Source: Phaseolus vulgaris
Taxonomy: Eukaryota; Streptophyta; Magnoliopsida; Fabales; Fabaceae
DNA: 64,000 bases
Assembly (NCBI RefSeq): GCF_000499845.2
Contig: NC_023758.2
Location: 11,939,927 to 12,003,926 of the forward strand
Reading direction: 5' to 3'
Positions 24,246 through 48,600 of this stretch are shown here, piece by piece (the first letter of the stretch is position 1; each line of letters opens with the position of its first letter). The position numbers and the translations under genes are program-made. The notes beneath the pieces were generated by a model. That model was not told the DNA's origin. It ran no database searches and worked only from the letters and a program-made list of their open reading frames with translations.

Positions 24246-27200
24246 TTTAACTAATTTTTCATTCGCAACAACTTTCATTCTAATTATTATATTTTTTTAA
24301 TTTCATTTTTAAAATTACAATTTATATACCTATCTTTTCTATTAAACTGATACACTTATTTACTTAATTTTTTATCATTACACCCATATCAACAATTCAT
24401 AATTAACTTATTTTTAATTTTTTAAACCATTAAATTAATATTTTTTTTAAACATACCTATTATTTGATATAGATGTGTAAAATGTTCATGGTTTAGTTTC
24501 TTTTCTTTTCTCTTTGTTTTATTTGAATGATGATGTATCAACATCTTTCAAACTCTAATACCATTTTGGCTAAGGATTTTTAATATTGCCACTATTTTAC
24601 ATTGATCAACTAAAGTTTATTTTAGTCATATTAAACAGTGACGTTTGAATTTAAAAAAATGTTGACGCATTTCCTACATTTTATTAAAATATTCCTGAGG
24701 ATCGTTGTCATGTTCTTAATTGAATAACGTAGGTGTTTTATAATTCAAGTTCCCAAACATGTATAAGAAAAATGGAGTGTGGTTTTAAAAAAATTCTACT
24801 TTCTACCTTTAATGTTTTAAAATGTTTCATATTTATCCTATTAATTCTCTTAAGTAACACCTTTGACAAAGTCACGGGAGTACATGGTTTGACTATTGTA
24901 AATAGCTTGAACTTTATAATCATCAAGAGAACCCCAATTGCAGAAATAATGTGGCCTAACAAATTAAGACAATCAATTTTGAATCATATCCAACAAAAAT
25001 TTTAAAACCAAAATTTTTTTTAAAACCTCGTCTGCTGTTAACGGATTTCAATATCCAAAAATTAATTTTATACACTCTGGATTTTGATTATGAAACCTGG
25101 AAGATCATTTTCATATTTCATTTAAGCTTCCGGATGGTCATATCCAGAAGTGAATAATGAGTTCTGAATTTTCATATCCGGAATGGTGTGTTATAAATGG
25201 TGTTGAAAATTGAGATCCAAAATTGATTTATGTTTGTTTACGAATTTTGACATCCGAAAGGTCATTTATACTGCCTAAATAAGCTTATGGATGATGAAAT
25301 TCGATAGTGACATATTAGTTCCAAATTTGTATATCCAGAACTTTAACAAAATGGACATTTTACGTGAGTGTGTTGGGTGGAGAACATAAATAATATAATA
25401 TGGTGCAGGAGAATCAACCACAAATTAATTGTATACAACAAAACTACACCTAGAAAATTTAGCGAAAAAACTTGTTAGAAGATAAGAGTCTTAAAACCAA
25501 ATTTAAATGGTAAACATGACACTTAAAATCTAAATTATAAACTAGTATATTATAAAAACAAATACAAACGGGTGCAAATAGGATATGATTAAATCATTCA
25601 TAACAAATTGAAATGTGGACCAAGGTATTAATTCGGCCGAAAGGTTTAACTAGGAATTTGCAATGATCATATATGGTTTTGAATTTTTTTTTTATGTTCT
25701 TCCATAATCATACAGATTTGGTGGTAGCCCGAACACATTCGAGACTTCATACTGATTAAGAATAAGATTATTTAAAAAAAATAATTTAAACTTAATCTAA
25801 TCCGATAAAATTGGATTAGTAAAATGAGGTTATTATATTATAATTTTATCATATATCTAGTCACATGTTTTTGAATCTTGTTTTTACTAAAATTGATCAT
25901 TTTAAAATATTTTTTAGAATAATTTAAATAAACTGTTATTTAATATTTCAAAAATACACATTTAAGATGTAAAATAATGAAATAAAATTCAATAATAATA
26001 ATAGTATTATTTAATAATTTTAGTCATATTTTAAACTTATTCTATTAAAAGAAATAAAAAAGACAAATATAACACAGTTAACTAATGTTTTTATTAACTT
26101 GTGTAAAATATGGTCATACAAAAAGTGACAAAAAATATCAAATAGATATAAAAATGGAGCGGGATGGGTACGAGTAATTTTTTTGACCCATTTAAAAAAA
26201 TATGCACTATTACCTATCCTGCTACACATAATTTTTTTTATTTTAAATAAATTTTTTAAAAATAATTAAAAAAATTGTATATTTCAAATAAAATTGCATA
26301 ATAAAATATTAGTGCAAACTAAATTCGATCTTTCTAAAAAATAAATTTAAATAGATTCTTCCACTAAGTTTTAAAAATCAATTTTCTAAACAAGCAACTT
26401 CAGTTTTATGAGTCTAAATAAAAAATATATAAACATATAAAATCAAATTTTAATGATTAAAATTCTTCATCAATAATTTTATTTTAAAAACTTGATTTTT
26501 TAAAATATGCAAATAGAAAAATTTACTAACACTAACTAACGAGTAGCAGATATCTACGAGCTAGATACCATGATACATTTTTCCATGAATATTTATTAAA
26601 GATATCTATCTAATATTTATTACGAATTTTTGTGAAAGTGTTTACTTCTTGAGTAACTTGACTGAATAGTCACCATAAGAAAATAAAATATAAAATATAA
26701 TTTAAAATAAAATATAATTTTACTGTTGTGTTTCATCCTTCAATTGAAAAAAAGCAAAGAGAGAAAGCCGTGATTTGAGTGGAAAAGCAGAAGCGACAGG
26801 CATAACGTATTTCATAATGGTACTGCTTCAATTGCCTATAACTTATTTCATAATGGTACTGCTTCAATTGCCTTTTTATCCTCCATAGATTTCAAAATCC
26901 ATGATTATATCCTAAGTTATGACATATCCAGAATAATTGATATATTTATATTTGTTTACCGATCTTAATATTCAAATCCAGGTAAACTTTCAAATCGTGA
27001 AATCCAAAGTCATATTAGTGGAAGTCTAATTTGACTTATGAATTTAAATATCCGGGAGACAAAAATTATAAATATCCGAGAGACAAAAATTTTAAATCAT
27101 TAAAAACAACGGACATTTCGTGTCAGTGAGTTGGATGCAGATCTAAATTGATATGGTGCAAGGAGAATAACCCTTTTTATAAGGCTTTTTTTACCAGAGA

Positions 27201-28343
27201 AATTATCATTACACAAGTTCATAAAACATCCATTTAACATCCCTTAAATAATATATAACTGAGACAAAATAGTTTGTTTAAAAAGAATAATATAAATATG
27301 TTAAGAAAAACAAGTATATGAATTGCAATTCTTCCATTGCACCATCACACACGCTTCTAACAAATGATGAAACTTCTACAGTACAATTTATTTCCTTTTG
27401 AGCTCCTTTCATAGTGCAACTCAAAGTCTATCTTGTATCCTTCTAGCCATATTAACTACCAAAAAGTCCAAATATACCATTTTTTTCCCCAAAAAGAATA
27501 CTCTTTTAGTCAAGTTGCCCAATTCAATTCATCATTCCACCGGCCTCTCCCTATTATAAGTAGCTTTCAAGACAAGCAAAAATACCCTCAGTATGCTACA
27601 TTCTTCTGATTTTACTTTAGTGTCCGATGTACATCTGAGAGCGCATAGCATTTCCATGCTAAAATGATACCAAAAGAGAAACAAAAAGAAAAAGGATGTG
27701 GGCAGACTCTCAGTCTACACTTTGTATTTGAAACGGCAGGCCAATTGCAGCCACCGAATGTTCCATGATCAATAACCTCAATATTTGTAGCAGCTAAAGT
27801 GAAAGGGAAAATAAAACCTAAATAAACAAAAATATTGATGAATGAAATAAAAGGTCCTCTAGTTACATCACAAATTACCTTTATTTACATTATTGTGAGC
27901 CATCATTAGCCATCAGATTACAGTATACAACAATCTCCTCTCAATGCCGCGCCCCCATTCTGTAAGATTTATTAGGTTGCTCAGAAAAAATTTGAAAAAA
28001 TTATTTCTGATAAGCATCCCTAGAGCAACTTCTTGTATAGGGTGCCGTTTTCATGCGCCTCTGCGAATGACATTTGACAAGTTTTACTGAAAAGGACAAA
28101 CAGACAACAATTACCAATCAGATTTTTTGTTTATTGCATATTCCCACTAACTAGAAAAGAACAAAAGACTGACAAACTTTTAGCTGCATTTCATTATATT
28201 GATAGTAAGAGATATTAATCATAACAATTGATATCGGATGGAAGTATTAGTTCTGCATCTGTTTGAAAGCATGACACATGCAATATAATATATGTAGCAA
28301 TATGTAGAATTTTGCATACCATGCCCAGCTCAAAATGGACAAT
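24246..28343. other. AT-rich intergenic DNA with degenerate repeats; includes the 3' UTR side of the SIN3-like gene
   Basis: No protein-coding gene recognised. Two stretches, about 25020-25430 and 26880-27175, share recurring ATATCCGGA/ATATCCAGAA-type motifs and end in similar sequence (TGATATGGTGCAAGGAGAAT-like). They are probably decayed copies of one repeat family. The segment from roughly 27500 to 28343 is less AT-extreme and presumably holds the 3' untranslated region of the downstream minus-strand gene. Confidence 0.5.
26802..26873 (+). repeat. 36-bp tandem duplication
   Basis: Two adjacent 36-bp units (26802-26837 and 26838-26873) share TATTTCATAATGGTACTGCT and differ by a single base (ATAACG versus ATAACT). 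A recent local duplication in intergenic DNA. Confidence 0.9.
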
Positions 28344-38924
<10,581 letters not shown>

Positions 38925-39600
38925 CTTCAACAACAAAGCGTAGAAACAGCACACTCTCCCTCTTCAACTTCAAATCATATTTCCAAACTCCGAAAGAATT
39001 CAAAATTCCAGAACCTCAGGCTTCTCATTCAAACAAGAGTAATTAGTAAACTTCAGATCTAACCGCGAAGAATCAACGCGAAGCGAGAATCCTAACCGCT
39101 ACCTTCGCGAAGAGATCACCTCAGAGGAGCCAAATCCTGAAATAAAAAGAGAATCGCAAGCAAAATTCGCATTACTTCAATGTAAAGCAACGTGATGATG
39201 AATTAGAGCGAAGGAAACCGAAATTTACAGAGTGATCGCCAAGTCTCCGAAGTGCGAAGTCCCGAGAAAAAAGATAGAAAATCGAAAGAGAAAAAAAAAA
39301 AAGATAAATAGCGAAAATGCTTTGTAACAAAGCTTTTTTCCTGGAGCCTGTGATTCCTCAGAAAGCGTCAACGTTGAAGTGGTGAAGAGAACAGCATGGT
39401 TTTTCAAGGAGAAGTTTCTCTTTTTTTTCTCTCTCAGTTTGAATTTCAAAAAAGATTATTTTTTCTCTCTGATTTTCTGGGCAAACAGAGCGAGAGAAAG
39501 AAGAGACAACGAGAAAATAAAAGAGAGAACCAAAGAGAGTTAACGATGTGATATAAGAACAAGAGAAAATAAGGGTGGCGTGGCGGTAGTAAAATTTGAC
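38925..39600 (-). promoter_or_regulatory. 5' leader and promoter region of the SIN3-like gene
   Basis: Directly upstream of the start codon at 38924. On the gene's strand it contains long pyrimidine runs (CTCTCTTT-type tracts at about 39270-39540 and a T-run near 39285-39301), as is common in plant leaders and core promoters. The transcription start and any leader intron could not be fixed. Confidence 0.5.
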
Positions 39601-39825
39601 CTTCATTTCCCGGTCACCGCAGTTCTTACCGCTTATAAGCGGTTAATCCTTTTCCCTAACACACGTTTTCAGAAATTAAATTAGGGCAAATCGATATTCT
39701 ATAGCGAGATTGTCTTGTTGTGTAACTATTTAAAAGTAATTATGAAATTCATGCAATGGCCTATCGGGTTTTTTGGTAATAATGTTGATAGTTTTTTTTT
39801 CTTTTATATTATTTATTATTTATAT

Positions 39826-39856
<31 letters not shown>

Positions 39857-42800
39857 CCTCTATTTTTTGTTTGGTATGAGTTTGTGAGTAGTAGTTGTTG
39901 GTGAATAGAATGTATTACAAGACTCCTTCTAAGTGATGGATGATGATGATGAAATTAGGTCTAACAGATAGTGAGAGAATGGGTAATTCCCCATTTTATT
40001 AAACAACATTTCCTAATTGCCCTTATCCTTATGGTAATACATTATATTACATTTTGTGTGGCTTGAATATTTTGATTGATTTACTATTGATGAGGATTCT
40101 TATAGTTCTAGTTTGGTTGTTAAAATAGTTTATATATTTTGGTTATTGGGCTATTGTAGGTTAAAGAAGTTCTCACATTTGTATCAAACATTCCAAGTTC
40201 AAACCCAATTAACCCCTATGTCAAGGCCCACTTAGTTTTGACCATAACACAAGAAAAAGTGTATGTTGTTAAATAGTTCACTCAATTGTTACTATTATTT
40301 GCTTGAAGCCATAACCGAACATATCTTAGGGTTGTAGTAACTTGTAAATAGCCACTTGTTAAGGTATATGAAGGAACAATGTTCATTTATGCTTGTTTTA
40401 TTAACGATTGTGAAGCAACACGACCGTTCTACACATTAAAACATGCATCATTCATTATTCATTAATTTTAATGACCAATAATTAATGTTAATAATTAATA
40501 CTACTATTAATAATTAATAATTATTTAATATGTATATATACATTCATTGTTATTGAAATCGGGCAGTGCATTTACAGTTTTTCTTGCTCTATTTATCCAA
40601 TTCTTATTCGTCTTAAAACCTCTTGTTTGTGGGGGAATACTCTCTTTAAAAAACTATTAAAAACTTTATATCTTTGGTCATACTAATAAAGTAACTATTA
40701 GTTTATTTTATTAGTTTGCAAGTTAGTTTTGTCAGCATAAATATATAAATTGTCTTAAATTAATATATCTTAGGAGTTTCTAGTTTATAGTCAATTGTAA
40801 CTTACTTCATCTTATTTTTAACTTATATTTATTGAACTTAATATTTAATACAATCATTTTTTATTCTTATTTTTTTACTTATTGTTATGTATTCAATTTT
40901 TTAGAAACAATTAATTATTGTACAACTTTTAATATTTATCAGATTTGTTTTAATTTTTTATGCAGTTCAAATTAAAAATATTTAACATTAAAAATTGAAG
41001 TAACTAATGTTTAGTTATATGATGTTATGTAAAAATTACATACAATAAAAATATCAATGTTAAAATAAAATTTAAGTTGAGAAATAAAAAATTTATAAAA
41101 ATAAATAAAAGTTTAATTTAATTAATATTCATTAAATCTACTTATTTGAATAAACTTATTTTTCAAATAAAAAAAATACAAATTTTAAAAAATAAATAGA
41201 AGTATTAAAGGGTTTAATAACTTAGTTATTTTAAAAAATTAAATTATAATTACATAATAATATTTTTTTTCAAAACAAAATATAAATTTCATTTATATAC
41301 TAAAATTTATATAATTATATCATTTTACATTTAACAGAAAATTTATTACACACTTCTAATTTAATAATAAGCTAGTTTTTTAAGTTAGAAGTTAACTTGT
41401 CTTATTAACTAGCTTCGTGACAGAAATCATATAGTAGTTGGAGAAAAAAAATATTAAAATAATTATTTACAGTGGAATATAATGAGTGAGCACTTAAAAT
41501 GATTTTTTTGTCATTTTAAAGAATATTTATCTTTTAGAGTGAATATAGGGACGTAGTAATTTTTTTATCCTTTTATGTTACTATAACTCTATAAATAAAA
41601 TTATGCATGATCAACTATTTTAAAAAATAGCAACAGGAAAGAAAAATAATAATATATTTATATGCTTTAAAGATTATAATATGATTAATTCTTTGTTTGG
41701 ATTTTAAATAAATTTGAGAGAGTGGATTTGAAAAAAAAATGTGGAGGAAGTAAGGTTATTTGTATTAAGTAGATAGAGTAAAAAGTGTAGAAAAAGTTTG
41801 TAAATAATATGTTTGATGTGATTGAAATTATAATTTATTTAAAGTAATAAAAATGTAAGTTTACAAATTTGTATTTGCATTTAAAATTGATTAAAAATGA
41901 ATTTGATTTATTTATTTGTGGATTATAATTATTTATAATTAAAATATTATTTTTGTTAATTAAAACATTATTTTCGTGTTAAAGCTAATTTTGGAAAAAA
42001 TACAAATTATGTAAAATATTCATAATATATTTATGATTATCAGAAATTTTATTTAGTTAAAAAAATACAAATTATGTTAAATATTTGGAACATATTTATG
42101 ATTGTTAGAAATTTTATTTGACTCAATTAAAAAAATATAATTGTGTAAAGGAAAAAAAAGTGTATGTGAAAAATTGGAAATACAATAAATTTGTTTATGT
42201 TGAAGCAAAATTCATGGATAAAGTGTGTGCATAATAAAATATTAAACATAGTATATTACAAATATATATATATGTAAAAAGAACTTGAAATTATAATAAT
42301 ATCTCAAAAAATAATAACAATGATACATTGAAATATGTATCATTCAAAATATTTTTGGAAGTTAAGAAGTTGTTGTAGGTCATCAATTCAATTATGAACC
42401 CTGTCGAAACGTGTGTTCAGGTTGAGGTTCATAGTCCTGATCGATTCTTGCAACTCTTAAATTCCACTCCAAAATTGTGGTATCATTTCAGAGTGATCCT
42501 AGATTGGGGCCTGAGGCGCACTGCCATGAACATTCTCCTTCAGAATGGTTGGGTCGATGTCAACTTCATCATTTCCATCATTATATTGGTCATCCCTCCC
42601 ATGCTGCCACACATGATGTACTTGATGGGTATTTAACTTTTTCATTGTTTATTTTTTAAAAAAGTGGGACCATCCGAGCTTGAGACATGATTCTAGTGAT
42701 AAATCGACTTCAAACGCATTCATCATCTGTGAAATGAGATAAGGAAGAGGCATGTTGTTGTCTTGGCATTTGATCATGTGTTGTATTATATAATAGGGTC

Positions 42801-42900
42801 AGTTAATCCCGATATTATTCTTTATTGTCTATAACATGAAAATATTAAAATATTAAGAGGATTCTTTTTATGTGAGAAATTGTTTTCACTTAATTTTTCT
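39601..42900. other. AT-rich intergenic DNA with an (AT)n microsatellite
   Basis: An (AT)n run lies at about 39825-39846. The rest is strongly AT-rich with no recognised gene. Around 41692 a TTTGTTTGGATTTTAAATAA...GAGAGAGTGGATTTG stretch vaguely recalls the start of the MITE at 56136 and could be an old copy. A minus-strand remnant is listed separately. Confidence 0.45.
42380..42640 (-). pseudogene. Remnant of an unknown, possibly transposon-related coding sequence with a coiled-coil-like tail
   Basis: Minus-strand translation gives VWQHGRDDQYNDGNDEVDID and, further on, a heptad-like stretch (TMNLNLNTRFDRVHN, IDDLQQLLN) broken by stops. This composition recalls tails of plant transposon-associated proteins, but I do not recognise the family. 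Base composition is clearly less AT-rich than its surroundings, which supports a coding origin. Confidence 0.35.
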
Positions 42901-44687
42901 TACCTTTACACTTTCTAAGAAAATTAAAAGCTTCATAGTTAAAAGTTTAAGTAAGTTTCTTTGAGTCCTTCATAAGTGCTTTTATTGTTTGTCTTGTTAA
43001 AATTTTTGTCATCCTCTAAATTCTAATTTGGTTTAGCTTTCTTTCTTTTATCTTTCTTGCTTGTCTTCAAATCTTTCTTTAGTTTTGTTGGAATTCCTTT
43101 GGTTAGCGAGTGATAAGAGCTTTGACCTCTTTCACTTGAAGTGTTGCTACCAAGTGTAGACCTTTTGGAGTTCAAATCTTCCTTGAGTGAATTAATTTTT
43201 TTCCATCCTTTACTAAATAGCCGATTGATACACGTGAGTAGGGCATTAAATTGTTTGCTTTCTTTTATGCAAAATTATGGCTCATTTGTCTTCGGGAGAG
43301 TCTTCAAAGCCACAGTCTCTTCATAAGACACATCTTTTGGGGGAGCTTGCGGATGCCAATATGACCTTGGCCCACAAAGAAGAGGAGTTGAGGCCACTAG
43401 TGGAGAGAATGCAAAGGCTAGAAGATACTCAAGAGAGACTAGCTAGAGAAAGGAAGGGGGAACGTAGACGCACTAGAAGGTATCATATGCACTATGGGAG
43501 TGAAGAAGAAGAAGAAGAATGGAGAGTGCAAAATGTGGAAACTAGGCACCACCAACACCAACCACCAAAGACTTCTTTTCCTTTTGTTAAGTTACCTAGT
43601 TTTATGAGGGATAGTGACCCTAACTTGTATTTAGGATGGGAAGCTAAGGTAGAACAAATTTTTAATGTGTATGAGGTCGAAGAGGACCAAAAGGTTAAGT
43701 TAGCTTCCCTAGAGTTTTTAGATTATGCCATGCAGTGGTGGCATCAAATTGTAATGGACATTGATTTAAATAAGAGGTCAGTCGTGGTCTCTTGGTATGA
43801 TTTTAAAGAATGCATGCGCGTGCGATTTGTTCCTCCTCATTATAGAAATGAACTCTTGTTGAAGCTCCAACGACTTCATCAAGGATCTAGAACAGTAGAT
43901 GAATACTTTAAAGACTTGGAAACTACTTTGACTAAGATTAATATGCATGATAGTGAAGAGTCAAAGATAGTTAGGTTTGTAAGTAGTCTGAGGAGAGAAA
44001 TTCAAGATATTGTAGAATTATGAGTATTGTTCTTTAGAGAAATTGGTTTACCTAGTCATCAAGGTGAAATCACAAATTTTGAAGAAAACAACTTTCAAAA
44101 ATACTCATAATGATGACTTATACAAATCTTCATGGAAGGATAAAAACAAAGTTTCTACAAAAACTTATCCTTCCAATTTCTCAAAAGAAACCCATTTTCA
44201 CCATAGAGAATGAAAAAGATGAAGAAAGAAAAGATAAAATGGGTATCATCACCTCACCTCATGCAGTAAAAATGATAATGTTGACCCGTATGAAAATACA
44301 AACTTTACCTCAAAGGTCTTCTTATTCCTTATCTTTTTCATTACCAAATCCTTCTAAATACTTGTCATCTTTGATAAAGAAGTTTAGGGATGATATTCAA
44401 AAACCTCCTAGGGGTTTTCACCTTCTAAGAGGATTTTCACAAACAAATAATTTCCTCCCAAAACATTCTCTACAAACATGGCATGTATCTATAACTCATC
44501 CATGCGAACTCCCAAAGCTTCATGAACATAAGTTTGATTCACCACCCGCATCTAGAAATGTTTTTATCTATCAAGTGAACAAACTAACTATGTTATTTAC
44601 AGGAGTTCTAAATTCGAGGTCGAATTCTATCTAACTTGGGGGCATGATACAAACCTCCTCGATAAGCAGATGACTAAGGACAAAACA
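42901..44687 (+). pseudogene. Gypsy C: leader, gag and a fused 3' remnant
   Basis: The open frame 43277-44023 encodes a 248-aa gag N-terminal part. An Arg/Glu-rich segment (about 60-85) is followed by FPFVKLPSFMRDSDPNLYLG, WEAKVEQIFNVYEV, YAMQWWHQIV, RVRFVPPHYRNELLLKLQRL and VRFVSSLRREIQDIVEL. It is the same gag family as gypsy B but a different copy. A stop follows, then degraded nucleocapsid-like sequence to about 44330. The reading then jumps to short pieces such as LSSLIKKFRDDIQKPPRGFH, indicating deletion of most of pol. The upstream 42901-43276 looks like the untranslated leader. It ends where a copia LTR-like sequence begins. Confidence 0.75.
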
Positions 44688-45600
44688 TGTTAGAATTAGA
44701 GGCCTTAAACAAGAGGGGGTGAATTGTTTTTAAAAGATTTTTGCAAGTATTGAAGGTAGAGTGAAAAGCTATTAAGAATTAATCAATTTAAAATTTGTTC
44801 AGCCAAATAAAAAATTATTTTTAAGTTGATTCCAAAAAACCAACCAGTTTTTTTCTCGAAACAACCAGATGTTTATACCGGCAGATTTGAAAAGCAAAGA
44901 TCAGTTTAATGAGTGTAGGGATAGAGAGATTCACACAAGATGTTTATACTGGTTCACTATTAACCAAGAGCTACATCCAGTCCTCAGCTAACCACTAAGA
45001 ATTCACTATATAATCAACCCTAGATTACAAAACACACACCAAACATGATGATCTTGAACCCCTCAAGAACACACACCACTTTTGGCAAACCACATAGTTT
45101 CCAGAAGCACCTTCTGAAACTGCACCACACCAGAACACACAAAAGTACAATGTTCAAAGAAGAAGGGAATATAATATACCTGGGTAAATTAAAGATTAAA
45201 GTTTAGAATTAAAAGACAATCCTATTGCACTTTTGAGATGATCCAGAACTCTTTCAAATCTTGAAAATTGTTTTTGATTAATCTCTCTTTCTTAGTTAAT
45301 GCATATGAGCGTAAAACAACCTTTTTAATACTCGAATCAAATGGTCAAAGCAATTAAATAAAAAACCAAAAGCAGTTGGAATCATTTAAAACAAATTGGA
45401 TCCACCTAACATAATTCTGTTAAGGTTTTCAGAAAAAATCGAAACAATCGATTGAATCAGTTTGACAACAAACTCAAAACAAAGTCAAGCTTTTCAAATT
45501 CATTTTAAAAACTACTAAATGTCAAACAACCGATTTAATCGACATTTCAACCGGTTGAGATTTCACCCTTTAGAAAACTCATATTTCAATATATAGTTTT
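44688..45600 (-). repeat. Worn copia LTR, same family as 19994-21143 and 61785-62867
   Basis: The plus strand begins TGTTAGAATTAGAGGCC, followed by a GAGGGGGTGAATTG segment shared with the other two LTRs. Further shared blocks are TATACTGGTTCACT, AGAGCTACATCCAGTC, CCCTCAAGAACACAC and GGTCAAAGCA. It is clearly more diverged. The right end is not found: sequence passes at about 45600 into the T-rich array, so this copy is truncated. One worn 21-bp-spaced motif pair remains at 44838 and 44859. Confidence 0.75.
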
Positions 45601-48600
45601 TTTAACATGTGTTTACTATGTTTATTGTTTTCACGGTTTTTATTATTATGTTTATTGTTTTTAATTTTAATATTTTTTTTTAATTCTCTTAGTTTTTTCT
45701 GTTTTGTTTATTTTTGTGTTTATTATTTTTACATTTTTTTATTATTATGTGTTTACTGTATAATTTTATATGTTAATTTTAATAGTTGTATTTACATTTT
45801 TTTATTAGGTGTTTATTGTTTTGTTTATTTTTTTTGTTAAATGTTTTTAATTTTTATAAATGTATTTACATTTTTTTATGTGTTTACTTTTATATTTCTG
45901 TAATATTTACATTTTTTTTGTTATTATATGTTTACTATTTTTATATTTTTTATTATTATATGTTTACTATTTAGTTTTTATTTTATGTGTTTAATGTTTT
46001 TAATTTTTATAAATATATTTATATTTTTTTATACTATGTGTTTCTGTTTTTACAATTTTTATTAATATGTGTTCACTGTTTTTTTTTTATATTTTTATTG
46101 TTTTTAAATTTAATAATTAAATTTAAATTATTTTTGTTAGGTTTTACTGTTTTTTTATTATTTATATTTAATTTTTATAAATTTATTTACATTTTTTTTC
46201 ATGTGTTTTCTGTTTTTAATTTTATAAATATATTTGCATTTTTTTTTTATTATGTACTTACTATTTTTATATATTTTATTATTATGTTTTTTTGTTTAAT
46301 TTTTTATTTTATATGTTTAATGTTTTTAATTTTTATAAATCTTTTTTTTTGTTCTTTTGTGTTTCTTGTTTTAAAGTTTTTTAAAAATATCAGTGTACTA
46401 TTTTTTTTTTGTTTTTAGTTTTAATATTACTAAATTGTATTTATTTTTTTAGGTGTTTACTGTCTTATTTTTTTGTGTTTACTATTTTTAATTTATATAA
46501 ATGTATTTATACTTTTTATTTTTGTCATATATTTACTGTTTTAATTTTATAAATATATTTACATTTTTTTATTACGTATTGTTTTATATTTTTTATTATT
46601 ATGTATTTACTTTTTACTCTTTAGTTTTTTGTTATTATGTATTTACTGTTTTGACATTTTTTTATTAATATATGTTTACTGTTTATTTTTTTATATGTTT
46701 ATTGCTCTTAATTTTAATAATTATATTTACATTGTGTTTAGGTATTTACTGTTTTGTTTATTTTTTTATGTATTTACTGATTTTATTTTTTATAAATGTA
46801 TTTACACTTTGTTTTGTCATGTGTTTACGTTTTTTAATTTTAGAAATATATCTACATTCTTGTTATTATTATGCATTTATTGTTTTTCACTTTTTAAATA
46901 TTATATTAACTGTTTAGTTTTTTATTTTATTTGTTTACTATTTTTAATTTTTATAAATATATTTATATTTTTTTATTATGTCTTTACTGTTTTACATATT
47001 TTATTAATATGTGTTTATTGTTTTTTTTTGTTTATTGTTTTTAATTTTAATAAATTGTATTTATATCTTTTTGTTAGGTGTTTACTGTTTTTTTTTATTA
47101 TTTATATTTAATTTTTATATTTTTTTTTACATTTTTTGTCATGTGTTTACTGTTTTTAATTTTATAAATATATTTGCATTTTTTTATTATTATGTTTTTA
47201 CTGTTTTTATATATTTTATTATTATGTTTTTTTTATTAATTTTTTTATGTGTTTATTGTTTATTTTTTAATGTGTTTATTGTTTTTAATTTTAATAATTG
47301 TATTTATATTCTTTTTCTTAGGTGTTTACTATTTTGTTTATTATTTATATTTAATTTTTATAAATTTATTTACAATTTTTGTCATGTGTTTACAGTGTTT
47401 TTAATTTTATAAATACATTAGAATTTTTTTATTATTATGTACTTACTGTTTTTGTATATTTTATTATTATGTTTTTTTAAACTTTTTATTTTTTGTTTTT
47501 ATTTTTTTAATTTTATAAATATATTTATATTTTTTTATTACTTGTTTACTGTTTTAACGTTTTTTTATAAATATCTGTGTACTATTTTTTTTATTGTTTT
47601 TAATTTTACTAATTGTACTTTGTTAAGTGTTTACTGTCTTTTTTTTTTAGTTTACTATTTTTAATTTATATAAATGTATTAATATTTTTTATTTTTGTCA
47701 TGTGTTTACGGTTTTAATTTTATAAATATATTTACATTTTTTTTATTATTATATACGTATTATTTATATTTGTTATTATTATGCATTTACTGTTTATTGT
47801 TCAGTTTTATGCTTTTATGTATTTATTGTTTTTAATTTTTTTATTAATATACATTAAAAATAAACATGAAATAAAAATTAATTTTAAAAATAAAAAATAA
47901 TTATAAGTTATAATAACTAAATTAGAAACATTTTTTAAACAAAAAAAAATTGATTTCAAAATTAGTTTATATTATTGTTAAATGGTTTTTAGCAACCAAA
48001 ATTTTAACTATCAATTATTTAGTTTCTAAATTTGGTAGCAAAATTTTGACTGCTAATTAGATACCAATCTAAAAATCATTTAACTATAATAGAAACTAAT
48101 TTATAAACTAATTTTTTTTTAATCTTTAAAATAGTCTCTAATTTGGTCGCAATTAATTATTTTTTGCCTCTGAAAATTAGTTTCTATTTCATGATTTTCT
48201 TGTAGTGATATGTTTATTATTTATTTTTTTATGTGTTTATTGTTCTTAATTTTAATAATTATTTTTAGGTATTTACTTTTTGTTTATTTTTTTTATGTAT
48301 TTACTGTTTTTAATTTTTATAAATGTATTTACACGTTTTTATGTCACGTGTTTACGTTTTTTATTTTATTTTAGATATATCTACATTTATGTTATTGTAT
48401 TTGTACTTTTTAAATATTATATTTACTGTTTATTTTTTTATTTTATGTATTTACTGTTTTTAATTTTTATAAATATATTTATATTTTGTTATTATGTCTT
48501 TACTGTTTTACATATTTTATAATATGTGTTTATTGTTTATTTTTTGCGTTTATTGTTTTTAATTTTAATAATTGTATTTATATTTTTTTTCTTAGGTATT

